64,000 bases of DNA. It comes from Belliella aquatica (lineage in GTDB: Bacteria > Bacteroidota > Bacteroidia > Cytophagales > Cyclobacteriaceae). Location: the NCBI RefSeq assembly GCF_014637795.1, contig NZ_BMFD01000009.1, positions 93,378-157,377 on the forward strand, in the 5' to 3' direction. The translations under genes and the position numbers were made by a program. Each line of letters starts with the position of its first letter. Position 1 is the stretch's first letter. Below the pieces are notes generated by a model that saw only the letters and a program-made list of their open reading frames with translations, ran no database searches and was not told the DNA's origin. This document shows, one piece after another, positions 55,703-64,000 of this stretch.

Positions 55703-56320
55703 ATGAAAACTATCATGAATCTAAATTCAATTTTTGTCTATTCTTTTTGTCTGGCGGGCCCAATGTTTTTCGCATCATCTTGCTCAGAAAATAAAAGAAT
55801 GGATTCTACAGAAGTAGCAAAACAGGAGAACATTCAGCGAATGACTTCCAATGAAAATACCGCAATAGTAATAGATAATGAAAATGATGCGAAATTTCTA
55901 ATGAAAGCTACCGAAATGCAATTAGAAAAAATCAGCTTAGGAAAATTAGCACAACAGAAAGGAAACTCAGCTGAAGTGAAAGCATTTGGAAAGATGATGG
56001 AAGATGAACACAATGCATCTCTGACTGAAATCAGAACTCTTGCTCAATCTAAATCTATATCAATTCCAACGACTGTATCAGAAGATTCAAAAGATCACTA
56101 TGATGATCTTAACGAAGAAACTGACAACGATTTTGGGAAATCTTACAGCAAAATGATGGTTGATCAACATGAAGATGCTATTGATTTATATGAAGATGCC
56201 ATCGAAGATACAGAAGATCCTAAAATCAAGGCTTGGGCAACGAAGAAACTTGCAACCTTAAGGACACATCTTGAGCGTGCAAAACAATTCAAGGATAAGA
56301 ATGATAATTTGAATTCTTAA
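55703..56320 (+). CDS. DUF4142-domain lipoprotein
   Basis: A protein of 205 residues from the ATG at 55703; the frame is open 11 codons further, but MKTIMNLNSIFVYSFCLAGP then FFASSC is the lipoprotein signal peptide. The mature part is a DUF4142 four-helix ferritin-like domain: DAKFLMKATEMQLEKISLG, AEVKAFGKMMEDEHNASL, and SYSKMMVDQHEDAIDLYEDA with conserved Glu/His/Asp positions that could bind metal. The domain is common in stress-exposed Bacteroidota, often beside DUF892 genes as here. Confidence 0.9.
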   Translation: MKTIMNLNSIFVYSFCLAGPMFFASSCSENKRMDSTEVAKQENIQRMTSNENTAIVIDNENDAKFLMKATEMQLEKISLGKLAQQKGNSAEVKAFGKMMEDEHNASLTEIRTLAQSKSISIPTTVSEDSKDHYDDLNEETDNDFGKSYSKMMVDQHEDAIDLYEDAIEDTEDPKIKAWATKKLATLRTHLERAKQFKDKNDNLNS

Positions 56321-56422
56321 TCTATCAGACTAGTATAAAGTAGATCTATTCCAACGACTAATTTCAGAAGGAACAAAAGAAAAGGAGTAATTTTTTTATA
56401 ATCTAATCTCAATTTTTTTGGT

Positions 56423-56454
56423 GCAGCAGACTGGTTCTGCTGCGCCTCTTTTTA
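56423..56454 (+). terminator. terminator after the DUF4142 lipoprotein gene
   Basis: GCAGCAGA pairs with TCTGCTGC around a five-base loop and is followed by GCCTCTTTTT. Confidence 0.8.
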
Positions 56455-56553
56455 GTCTAAGAGTACCTACTTTATAAAGGTTAGAATTATTTAAGATGCT
56501 TATCAATTTAACCATTGTGGCAAATCAGTACCCACTAATAATTTTACGAGTAT

Positions 56554-57114
56554 ATGAAGATCTATGTAAAGAATATGGCATGTGAAAGCTGTAAAGTTTT
56601 TGTAATTAATACCCTTGAGGAACTTGACATTTCAACCGTGAAGGTCGAATTGGGTGAAATTGAAACCAAAGAGGATATTACCTTGGAAAAAAAGAAAGCG
56701 CTAAATACTAAGATTAAAACTGTCGGCCTAGAGCTTTTGGAAAAGAAGCAGGGAATTTTGGTGGAGCAAATCAAAAAACTCATGATCGAGTATGCATGTA
56801 AGTCAGAAAAAAAGCCAAACATAACCTTTTCTGTTTACCTCAGCCAAAACATGAACAACAGCTATTCCTATCTGGCGAATTTCTTTTCGGAGGTAGAAGC
56901 CACAACAATCGAACAATACATGATATCTATTAGAGTCGAAAAAGTAAAAGAGTATATTGTTTTTGGAGAGTATACACTCTCTGAGATTGCAGACATACTT
57001 CATTATAGTAGTGTTGCTCATCTTTCTACCCAATTCAAAAAGGTAACAGGCCTGACTCCCTCCTATTTCAAAGCATTAAAAGAAAAACGAAGAGTGTCTA
57101 TTCATAGCGTATAA
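56554..57114 (+). CDS. AraC-family regulator with N-terminal heavy-metal-binding-like domain
   Basis: A 186-residue protein. The first 75 residues look like an HMA/ferredoxin-like domain: MKIYVKNMACESCKVFVINTL has the CxxC pair at Cys10 and Cys13, as in metal chaperones, but the rest has no further motif. The C-terminal half (about 85-186) is an AraC DNA-binding domain with RVEKVKEYIVFGEYTLSEIA and YSSVAHLSTQFKKVTGLTPSYF. The domain order suggests a regulator that reads a metal or thiol state and controls genes nearby, perhaps the stress cluster. This is inference. Confidence 0.88.
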   Translation: MKIYVKNMACESCKVFVINTLEELDISTVKVELGEIETKEDITLEKKKALNTKIKTVGLELLEKKQGILVEQIKKLMIEYACKSEKKPNITFSVYLSQNMNNSYSYLANFFSEVEATTIEQYMISIRVEKVKEYIVFGEYTLSEIADILHYSSVAHLSTQFKKVTGLTPSYFKALKEKRRVSIHSV

Positions 57115-57240
57115 GAGTTAACCAAAAAATCAGCCTAAAAAATGAATAAAGAACTTTGATTTCAAGTACTAAAACATTTTTTACACCAATTGGAAACACA
57201 CTATTCTAATGTGTTTCTAACTAAGGAAAACATGTGCACA

Positions 57241-60200
57241 TCAATTCTTATCGCGTTTTAGGCTGATTTTATAATCTTCAGGAGTACCTTTCATATTGAT
57301 ATTCACAAATCTGATCCTTCGATCTTGATCTCTGAAGACGATTGCATCTTCTTGATCTGGGTCGATTTCGTTTTGATTTTTCCCTCCAAAAAGTGATCTA
57401 AATCCTACTTGAGTTACCATCGCAAGAGGTACACGAATAAAATAATCCATATTCAGATCCAAACTTTGCTTTCCTGAAAGTTCAATAAAGCCCAAACTTG
57501 AGTTGATATTCATTTTTGGAATGTTAAGTACTCCCCCTTTCAGTTCAAAAGTATTGCTCAGTGTATCAAAGCGGACATTCTTAAGATTTCTATCTCCAAA
57601 ATAGGAGGACATTGCATCCAAAGGTGCAAAATTGACCAAACTACCCTGAAAAACAGTCAAATCCATCTTGGCTTCTGATTTTTCTATAATAGGTGTGAGA
57701 TCTTGATGAACTAGAAATTTACTAGTGATCGTTCCACTGACTTTTCCATGAAGGTTTTCATTGATCATATAATCCTGACCAAAATTCTCAAATTTGAATA
57801 AGAGTTTATCCAAATCAAGCTTATCTGCTTTCATTTCGCTATGAAAATATATTTCTTCAGGATTTGAACCATTGAAGTAGCCTTTGATACCAAGTTTGCC
57901 ATCCGCCGCACGCAGACCTAGTGTATCCACGTACAAATAATGATTTGTGGTAGTTCTCAGTTTTCCTTGAATATCTTCAAGCCAAAATTTATGATAATTC
58001 ATTCGTCCTATTTCAGCTTTGAAATCCATATCTGAAAAAGGCAATTGAAACACATTAAACGAATCTTGATGATTGGTCTCGACTTCTATACTTTCAAAAC
58101 CCATCAAAGCATCTAAGTCTAATACCTTTGATTTGATATTGAAATAATTCCTTTTTGGCTTTACCCCTTTTAGTGAATCTTTGCTGCCAAGAAAATAGCC
58201 TAAATCTATATTGAAATCTGAAACTCCCATTTTTCCTGAAAATTTCTCCATCGTGAGATAATCATTCTCATAATGAACTCTACCCTTGAAATCTTCTAGT
58301 TTCAGTGGGTGAACTTTCAACTTTCCGTCTAATTCGGTAAGATAAAAATCTGCTGATTTGAACACCTTCTCGTAATGTAGGTCAACTTTCCCATGTAGTT
58401 TCAAATCGGTAATCGTCTCCTTGCTGTAATCTTCAGGAAGATAGTTCACACCATTATAACTCAATAAATCACTCAGCTGAAGCCTCTTGGATAGTAAATC
58501 AAATTCAAAACTTGAATCACCACTTTTGACATCTTCAAACCATTTTCGATAATTATCAACTCGGCCAGTAAATAAAAAATCACTCTCATCAATCTCACCC
58601 TTGAAATCCTTCACGATCAAATGCTCTTTTTCAATAAAAATATCTGCATGAAAATCATGCAATCGGTGTGGGTAGTTTTTGAATTGTGCATAAAAATCCT
58701 CAATGAAAAACTCTCCTTTAGGCAAATGTTCGAAGTCATAAATTTCCTTACCTGTAGTTTCAAAAGCTAGCTTAATTTCAAAGTCGGTAATCACTTCATC
58801 AATTGCAAAACTACTTGAATCAGATTGAATCAACTCACTTAAATTCAATAATTTAGAATTCGATTTAATTTTAGCAATTAGCGGTCTATCATTTTGATGA
58901 AGCAAAACTGGAAAATCATTCAACTCGCCAGAAAATGAAAAATCAGATACTCCTAATCTAAAGTCTAAAGATTCTAGAACTATTTTGCCCCTACGCATAT
59001 AAGCATAAGCATTTGCTTTGGTGACAGGCAGATGATAACCTGGGATTTGTAAACTTAAATCTTTTAAAAATAACTCTGTCTGAAGACTACTTTGTGCACC
59101 ACCTATAGAAGAAGTAGTCAAGTCCATGTCAATCAATTCATCAAAATCCATGTCCAAAATCACCTGACCTTGAATACCTCGAAGGCCTTCAATTTCAAAA
59201 AATTCTCCTAAGAATTCCAAATCTAAATCTGCATTTAGATTTATTTTGATAAATGGATCTTCAAAATTTCTGATCGTCATTTGACCTTGAAAAATTCCCT
59301 CTTCCGGTTTGGCATGAAACCGTTGTAATTGTATCTCCGATGTTTTCAGACTTCTTTCCGAACCATTTGTATAAAAACCTGAGAACCGCAGTTCATCTAC
59401 TTTCTTCTGTATCCCTGTATTCAAGAAGTATGCATTATCCGCACCAAACTCTACAGAGACAGCTGGACTTATTCCATCGCCTGTTTTACCATTTATGGAT
59501 CCAATAAAATATATTTCCCCTTCATTTTTGTACCTCTTCAAGGTTTCTCCAACCTCTTTTGGAAGAAAAGCTGCAAATATGTTGAAATCTGGTTTTTCGC
59601 CATTAAACTTAAGATCTAAATCAAAACCTTCCTCTAAAATTTCTACTTGTCCTGATAGTGCTAATAAAGCGTCTTCTAATCCGACTTTAGATGGGGAAAT
59701 TTTTAAATTCTGCTCGGACTCAAAGTAATCAAGAGTTAGATCAAGAAAAACTTTCTTATCTGCAAAAAATGTATTTTCTCCATCCTGATCTAAATCAAAG
59801 ACCATATCTGAAATCACATCCAAAAAAACATGATCGTCTGAAAACTTTAGAGCTGTCTTTAATTGGTCAATATGAAAAACTAAATCTCTCGACTTTGATA
59901 AATCTGAATAGGTTATATCAAATTTGTTTAATTCAACTCCTGCTAATTCAAACTTAAATTCTTCAGCATCTTCTTCTTTTTCATCATCAGATATCCCTTT
60001 AGCCAAAAGTAAATTAATATCTCCATTCTCATATTGAATCAAATCCAAATGACCATTATTAATTTTTAGCTTCTTAACATTATACCTTCCATTTAGAATA
60101 TCCCAAATATTGAACCCCAAGTAAAAATCCTCGGCCTCGTATATTGGTTTTGAGTCCATAGTTTTAGACTCATAGAATTTGATATTTTTCAAATCTATGG

Positions 60201-60399
60201 AGATATATGGAAAATTTGCAAATGGAGAAATGTATGAATCTTCTATCGTAAGAGCACCAATAAACTCTTCATTGATTTTCAATAAAGCATCTTGTGTAAT
60301 AACTTTCTGTTTAGAATAAATTATCGCAGCAGAACCAACAAAAAAGAGTACTGGTAACAATAAAAATAGGGATAGATAGATGATTTTTTTTCTTGACAT
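57241..60399 (-). CDS. AsmA-like C-terminal domain protein
   Basis: A 1052-residue protein of the AsmA/TamB superfamily with one N-terminal membrane anchor (IIYLSLFLLLPVLFFVGSAAII) and a long periplasmic beta-rich body. Typical are FANFPYISIDLKNIKFYES at residues 60-80, LGFNIWDILNGRYNVKKLKI, and the C-terminal AsmA_2-like half with NVRFDTLSNTFELKGGVLNIPKM and IPLAMVTQVGF-like VPLAMVTQVGFRSLFGG. These large proteins bridge inner and outer membrane and carry lipids. It is a single gene, convergent with the stress cluster. Confidence 0.92.
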   Translation of the reverse strand: MSRKKIIYLSLFLLLPVLFFVGSAAIIYSKQKVITQDALLKINEEFIGALTIEDSYISPFANFPYISIDLKNIKFYESKTMDSKPIYEAEDFYLGFNIWDILNGRYNVKKLKINNGHLDLIQYENGDINLLLAKGISDDEKEEDAEEFKFELAGVELNKFDITYSDLSKSRDLVFHIDQLKTALKFSDDHVFLDVISDMVFDLDQDGENTFFADKKVFLDLTLDYFESEQNLKISPSKVGLEDALLALSGQVEILEEGFDLDLKFNGEKPDFNIFAAFLPKEVGETLKRYKNEGEIYFIGSINGKTGDGISPAVSVEFGADNAYFLNTGIQKKVDELRFSGFYTNGSERSLKTSEIQLQRFHAKPEEGIFQGQMTIRNFEDPFIKINLNADLDLEFLGEFFEIEGLRGIQGQVILDMDFDELIDMDLTTSSIGGAQSSLQTELFLKDLSLQIPGYHLPVTKANAYAYMRRGKIVLESLDFRLGVSDFSFSGELNDFPVLLHQNDRPLIAKIKSNSKLLNLSELIQSDSSSFAIDEVITDFEIKLAFETTGKEIYDFEHLPKGEFFIEDFYAQFKNYPHRLHDFHADIFIEKEHLIVKDFKGEIDESDFLFTGRVDNYRKWFEDVKSGDSSFEFDLLSKRLQLSDLLSYNGVNYLPEDYSKETITDLKLHGKVDLHYEKVFKSADFYLTELDGKLKVHPLKLEDFKGRVHYENDYLTMEKFSGKMGVSDFNIDLGYFLGSKDSLKGVKPKRNYFNIKSKVLDLDALMGFESIEVETNHQDSFNVFQLPFSDMDFKAEIGRMNYHKFWLEDIQGKLRTTTNHYLYVDTLGLRAADGKLGIKGYFNGSNPEEIYFHSEMKADKLDLDKLLFKFENFGQDYMINENLHGKVSGTITSKFLVHQDLTPIIEKSEAKMDLTVFQGSLVNFAPLDAMSSYFGDRNLKNVRFDTLSNTFELKGGVLNIPKMNINSSLGFIELSGKQSLDLNMDYFIRVPLAMVTQVGFRSLFGGKNQNEIDPDQEDAIVFRDQDRRIRFVNINMKGTPEDYKISLKRDKN

Positions 60400-60592
60400 A
60401 CGCTAATTTTCTCTTCAATACTAAATGTCAAAAATAGTGCAAATGGTTTCAGTAATCTTAGCCTTTTTTAATCTTTCAAGAAAATTAATCGAAACTTAAG
60501 TCAATGGATACTCAATAAAGACAAAGTAATCCGCAGCAGCTCTAATTAAAATGGCAGTAAATTTTACGAAGTAAATAGTAAAAAGACTGTTA

Positions 60593-61684
60593 TTAATCTC
60601 CAAATGACATTCCCATTGCCTTAGCTCCTTTTACTAAAAAGCTTTCTGGATTTACAACATTATAGTCTTTCACCGCTTCTTCTAAACTTACCGAACAATA
60701 ATCATTGTTTTTGAAAGAAACCATCTGTCCAAACTGCTCATTTTGAACCAGTTCAAAAGCCTTCACCCCAAACATAGTTGCTAAAACTCTATCATAACTT
60801 ACAGGTGTGCCTCCTCGCTGAATATGACCTAAGACAGTTTCTCTGATTTCAGGCTTACAACCAGCAGCTTTAAGTTCATATGATAACTGATAAGCAACAC
60901 CTCCAAGGCGGAGATGTTCGGACACTGTTTCTCTTTCCGATCCTACCACATTGCCACCTTTTGCTTTAGCTCCTTCTGCGATCACGATATTGACAAAGCC
61001 TCTACCTTTTTCATATCGGCTATCTATCTTCTCTTTTACTTTTTTGATATCATAAGGGATCTCTGGAATCAAACAGATTTCTGCCCCTCCAGCTATTGCT
61101 GTATGCAGAGCTATCCATCCTGCGTCACGTCCCATGACCTCCATGATCATCACACGATGATGACTTTCTGCTGTCGTGACGAGTTTATCGAAACTATCTG
61201 ATGCAATCTGAACAGCAGTCTGAAATCCAAAAGTTGTATCGGTTGCTGAAAGGTCGTTGTCAATAGTTTTTGGAACGCCAATGATTGGAACGCCTAGATC
61301 AAAAAGGGCTTTAGAGATTTTTTGAGAACCATCTCCTCCAATGTTGATCACTGCATCGAAACCAAGTTCCTTGATTTTTTTTGCCAACACGTCTGTTCTG
61401 TCTTCAAAAATAATATTGCCATTTTCATCCTGAACAGGAAACTGAAGAGGATTTCCTCGATTTGTGGTTTTTAAAATCGTACCGCCTTTTACATGAATTC
61501 CTCCAACTTTAGCTTTAGTGAGTTTAATGATTTGAGTGGGCTCTGCCATCACTCCATTGAATGCTTCAATGCTTCCATAAACTTCCCATTCTTTGGTTTT
61601 TTTTGCAGTTTTAAAAATCCCTCTGATCACAGCATTCAATCCTGGACAATCTCCACCTCCAGTACAAACAAGTAATTTTTTCAT
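60593..61684 (-). CDS. pfkA: 6-phosphofructokinase (ATP-type, mixed-substrate clade)
   Basis: A 363-residue phosphofructokinase of glycolysis that phosphorylates fructose 6-phosphate. Motifs are CTGGGDCPGLNAVIRG (nucleotide loop), INIGGDGSQKIS, PKTIDNDLSATDTTFGFQTA, MEVMGRDAGWIALH and VLGHIQRGGTPVSYDRVLA. GGDGS, rather than GGDDS, argues for ATP as donor, while the Lys in PKTIDND is the residue of the mixed-substrate clade (E. coli has Gly there). The symbol pfkA is given on function. The gene is alone, divergent from the M28 peptidase gene. Confidence 0.95.
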   Translation of the reverse strand: MKKLLVCTGGGDCPGLNAVIRGIFKTAKKTKEWEVYGSIEAFNGVMAEPTQIIKLTKAKVGGIHVKGGTILKTTNRGNPLQFPVQDENGNIIFEDRTDVLAKKIKELGFDAVINIGGDGSQKISKALFDLGVPIIGVPKTIDNDLSATDTTFGFQTAVQIASDSFDKLVTTAESHHRVMIMEVMGRDAGWIALHTAIAGGAEICLIPEIPYDIKKVKEKIDSRYEKGRGFVNIVIAEGAKAKGGNVVGSERETVSEHLRLGGVAYQLSYELKAAGCKPEIRETVLGHIQRGGTPVSYDRVLATMFGVKAFELVQNEQFGQMVSFKNNDYCSVSLEEAVKDYNVVNPESFLVKGAKAMGMSFGD

Positions 61685-61746
61685 GTCTTTTATATTTACT
61701 ATTTTCCGATTAAAGAATTATTACATTAACATAAAGATAGGATAGA

Positions 61747-61754
61747 TATATTTG
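61747..61754 (+). promoter_or_regulatory. probable -7 box for the M28 peptidase gene
   Basis: TATATTTG matches TAnnTTTG and lies 25 bases before the chosen ATG at 61779. It overlaps the TTG at 61752, which speaks against that codon as the start. No good TTG element is seen at the -33 position. Confidence 0.4.
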
Positions 61755-61778
61755 TTTACTTACGATCCAAACAAAATA

Positions 61779-63884
61779 ATGATGAAGAATAAAATACTCT
61801 TACTCAAATTATTCATCTGTGCAGGTCTCATGGGTAGCCTTGAAGCACAGCAACTAGATGGTTTTCAAAAGTCTTCACAGTCAAATCAATTGACTTTAGA
61901 AAAGGACTTTTTGAATACTGTCGACTTTTCAAGATTTAAGAAACACCTGACTGCAATTACCTCAGACCCACACCCTGCTGGATCATTGGCGAATGAAAAA
62001 GTCAAAGATTACATTGTGAAAACAATGAAAGATGCTGGATTGGACGTAAAAGTGCATCCTTATGACGTATATCTCTCCAAAGAACCAGGGGAGTCATTGG
62101 TAGAAATCGTTAGACCCTTTAGACAACCACTCAATCAGCAAGAAAATATAGAAAGTGAAGATCCATATTCAAATCATCCAGACTTATGGAAAGGCTGGAA
62201 TGCTTTTTCTGGTAGCGGCGATGTAACCGCTGAAGTAGTCTATGCCAACTATGGGACCAAAGCAGACTTTGATAAATTGGAAGAAATGGGTATCGATGTC
62301 AAAGGAAAAGTGGTTTTGGCAAGATATGGAGGTAACTTCAGAGGTTTCAAAGCAAAATTTGCTGAAGCAGCTGGAGCGATTGGTTTGCTTATTTATACCG
62401 ATCCTGGAGATTCTGGCTACATGCGTGGATTGACTTATCCCGATGGGATTTTTTACAATGAGTCATCTATTCAAAGAGGTTCTCTGCTGACAGTGGATTG
62501 GACTGGTGATGCTCTGACACCCTTCGAGCCGGCTTTGCCTCTGGATGGAAAAGAAAAAATCAAGCGTCTTGACCCAGAGAGTGTAGGATTACATACCATT
62601 CCAGTAACTCCAATCCCTTATGGCTCAGCCAAAGAAATTATGGTTTTGATGAAAGGAAAACCTGTACCTAATGGTTGGCAAGGCGGATTGCCATTTACTT
62701 ATCGTTTGGAAGGGGGAAGTGAGCTTCAGGTCAGAGTGAAAGTAGATCAAAAAAGAGAGTATGTCCGAGCAAATAATGTGGTCGGAACACTCAGAGGAAG
62801 TGAAAATCCTGATGAATGGGTAATCTTAGGCTGTCACTTTGATGCTTGGTCTTTTGGCTCAACTGATCCTAACAGCGGAACAGCCATGCTTTTGAGCTTA
62901 AGTGAAACGCTCGGGAAATTAGCCAAAGAAGGTAAAAGCCCAAAAAGGTCCATCCTCATTGCTCATTGGGATGCTGAGGAGCATGGTGTGATTGGTTCTA
63001 CTGAGTGGGTGGAGCATTACCGTGAGGAATTACAAGCCAAAACAGTGGCTTACATCAACTTAGATGCGGCTGTATCTGGGAGAAACTTTGGAGCATCGTC
63101 TTCTCCTACTTTGAAGAAAATCATCATGGAATCTGCCAAAGCGGTAGCATTTCCAGATTCAGCTAAGACTGTTTTTGATGTTTGGGCAAAAAACCAGCCC
63201 GAGCCAACTATCGGCAATCTTGGTGGCGGCTCGGACCACATTGCATTCTATATGCATGCAGGCATCCCGTCGATGAGTGGTGGAGCGAGTGGCCCAACAC
63301 TTTATCATACCAATTATGACAACTTGCATTTCTACGAAAAATTTGCTGACCCTTCTTTTAAAATGGGTGGGGCTGTAGAGCAACTAGTTGGAATCATCAG
63401 CTTGAGACTTGCTAATGCAGAAGTCATTCCCTATCAGACAAGTCGCTATGCCAAAGACCTTGCAGGACATTTTACCAACGCTGTCAATCAGGTGAAGAGG
63501 TTTGACTTAGGATTTTCTGGATTTTCTAAATCCGAAGAGGCTATTACTATGCTTCAAGAAAGCAGCAATAATTTAGATGAAAACATCTCAAATAAACTCA
63601 GTAATTCATCGATGGATTCAAAAGCCCTAAAAGGGATCAACAAAGATTTATTATCACTCGAAAAGTCATTTATTGATACCAAAGGAATGTATTTTGGAGC
63701 TTGGTATAGATCACTTTATGCTTCCAATGATCCATTTAGCGGTTATGCATCATGGATTCTGCCAGGCATTCAATATGAGATAGAAATGAAATCCTCAGAT
63801 AGACTTCAAGAATGGGACGAGCGCTATGCTGCTGCTATCTTGGATTTGAAAAATAAGATTGATAAGTTAAATAGTAAACTGTAA
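61779..63884 (+). CDS. exported M28-family metallopeptidase (glutamate carboxypeptidase II-like)
   Basis: A protein of about 701 residues from the ATG at 61779 (or the next at 61782), with signal peptide MKNKILLLKLFICAGLMGSL cleaved near EAQQ. The domain order is that of glutamate carboxypeptidase II/transferrin receptor-like proteins: peptidase core, protease-associated insert (NYGTKADFDKLEEMGIDVKG), core again with all zinc ligands visible (LGCHFDAWSFG, TDPNSGTAMLL, WDAEEHGVIGSTEW, INLDAAVSG and the His in LYHTNYDNLHFYEKF), and a helical dimerisation domain at the C-terminus. It would remove C-terminal residues from peptides in the periplasm. A strong terminator follows about 80 bases later. 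Confidence 0.95.
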   Translation: MMKNKILLLKLFICAGLMGSLEAQQLDGFQKSSQSNQLTLEKDFLNTVDFSRFKKHLTAITSDPHPAGSLANEKVKDYIVKTMKDAGLDVKVHPYDVYLSKEPGESLVEIVRPFRQPLNQQENIESEDPYSNHPDLWKGWNAFSGSGDVTAEVVYANYGTKADFDKLEEMGIDVKGKVVLARYGGNFRGFKAKFAEAAGAIGLLIYTDPGDSGYMRGLTYPDGIFYNESSIQRGSLLTVDWTGDALTPFEPALPLDGKEKIKRLDPESVGLHTIPVTPIPYGSAKEIMVLMKGKPVPNGWQGGLPFTYRLEGGSELQVRVKVDQKREYVRANNVVGTLRGSENPDEWVILGCHFDAWSFGSTDPNSGTAMLLSLSETLGKLAKEGKSPKRSILIAHWDAEEHGVIGSTEWVEHYREELQAKTVAYINLDAAVSGRNFGASSSPTLKKIIMESAKAVAFPDSAKTVFDVWAKNQPEPTIGNLGGGSDHIAFYMHAGIPSMSGGASGPTLYHTNYDNLHFYEKFADPSFKMGGAVEQLVGIISLRLANAEVIPYQTSRYAKDLAGHFTNAVNQVKRFDLGFSGFSKSEEAITMLQESSNNLDENISNKLSNSSMDSKALKGINKDLLSLEKSFIDTKGMYFGAWYRSLYASNDPFSGYASWILPGIQYEIEMKSSDRLQEWDERYAAAILDLKNKIDKLNSKL

Positions 63885-63961
63885 AATCCGCTAATTAGAT
63901 CTAATGGTCAAAAATAGTTGGTAAAAACCCTGTAACGTATTGATTTAAAATTATTTACAAA

Positions 63962-63997
63962 AACCTTATTGAAATCAGTTTCAATAAGGTTTTTTTG
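63962..63997 (+). terminator. strong Rho-independent terminator after the M28 peptidase gene
   Basis: AACCTTATTGAAA pairs perfectly with TTTCAATAAGGTT around TCAG and runs into T7. Confidence 0.92.
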
Positions 63998-64000
63998 TTT

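Noticed and set aside
61752..61778. TTG start upstream of the M28 peptidase
   Set aside because: It overlaps a TAnnTTTG promoter box, and the signal peptide starts properly at the ATG at 61779 or 61782.
1..64000. CRISPR arrays, tRNA, rRNA, integrases and insertion sequences
   Set aside because: Both strands were read for these; no direct-repeat array, RNA gene or transposase/integrase protein was found.

Overview
The window is AT-rich chromosomal DNA of a Bacteroidota bacterium, most likely of the Cytophagales/Cyclobacteriaceae type (inference). The evidence is a SusC/SusD pair with FecR and an ECF sigma factor, several other large TonB-dependent outer-membrane proteins with carboxypeptidase-like N-terminal domains, promoters of the TAnnTTTG class, scarce Shine-Dalgarno sites, and many exported peptidases. 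No rRNA, tRNA, CRISPR array, phage or insertion sequence was seen.

Layout. 1-6835 (minus strand): sigma factor, FecR, SusC and a SusD cut by the window edge; together a regulated outer-membrane uptake system. 6954-10414 (plus): YfcC-type carrier, patatin phospholipase, and a YghZ-type aldo/keto reductase overlapping the patatin. 10636-17349: an unknown secreted protein, a Tat-targeted HisC-like aminotransferase, a GNAT acetyltransferase, a small membrane protein, a TonB-family beta-barrel protein and an NlpE-like lipoprotein. 17477-29451: tricorn-like protease, RluA-type pseudouridine synthase with a long N-terminal extension, acyl-CoA oxidase-like enzyme, S9 peptidase, an unknown exported membrane protein and a small cysteine protein. 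29578-31272: DUF4174 protein and a membrane metallophosphoesterase.

31348-35350 (minus) is a complete, tightly coupled Anbu (bacterial proteasome homologue) operon: circularly permuted ATP-grasp, alpha-E protein, Anbu and transglutaminase, with 4-base ATGA overlaps at two junctions. Diverging from it, 35735-42547 (plus) holds the strongest candidate for an undescribed system: a giant soluble protein of about 1540 residues without a recognised fold, followed at 2 and 16 bases by two paralogous caspase-like peptidases, each with an intact His/Cys dyad. Convergent to that is an export operon (TetR, ABC protein with degenerate ATPase motifs, HlyD adaptor, TolC channel) with a perfect 25-bp palindrome in front of the TetR gene.

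47963-53718: a small outer-membrane protein, a divergent Oar-like TonB receptor with a palindrome between them, a Crp-like regulator overlapping an alpha/beta hydrolase. 54309-57114: a stress-type cluster (DUF892 ferritin-like protein, a 39-residue membrane microprotein, a YflT-type glycine-zipper protein, a DUF4142 lipoprotein, and an AraC regulator with an N-terminal heavy-metal-binding-like domain). 57241-63884: AsmA-like protein, 6-phosphofructokinase and an exported M28 carboxypeptidase, closed by a strong terminator.

A dispersed 57-bp inverted-repeat element occurs three times in intergenic regions (10487, 25254, 53773), in two cases paired with a second conserved block; a shorter relative lies at 20885.
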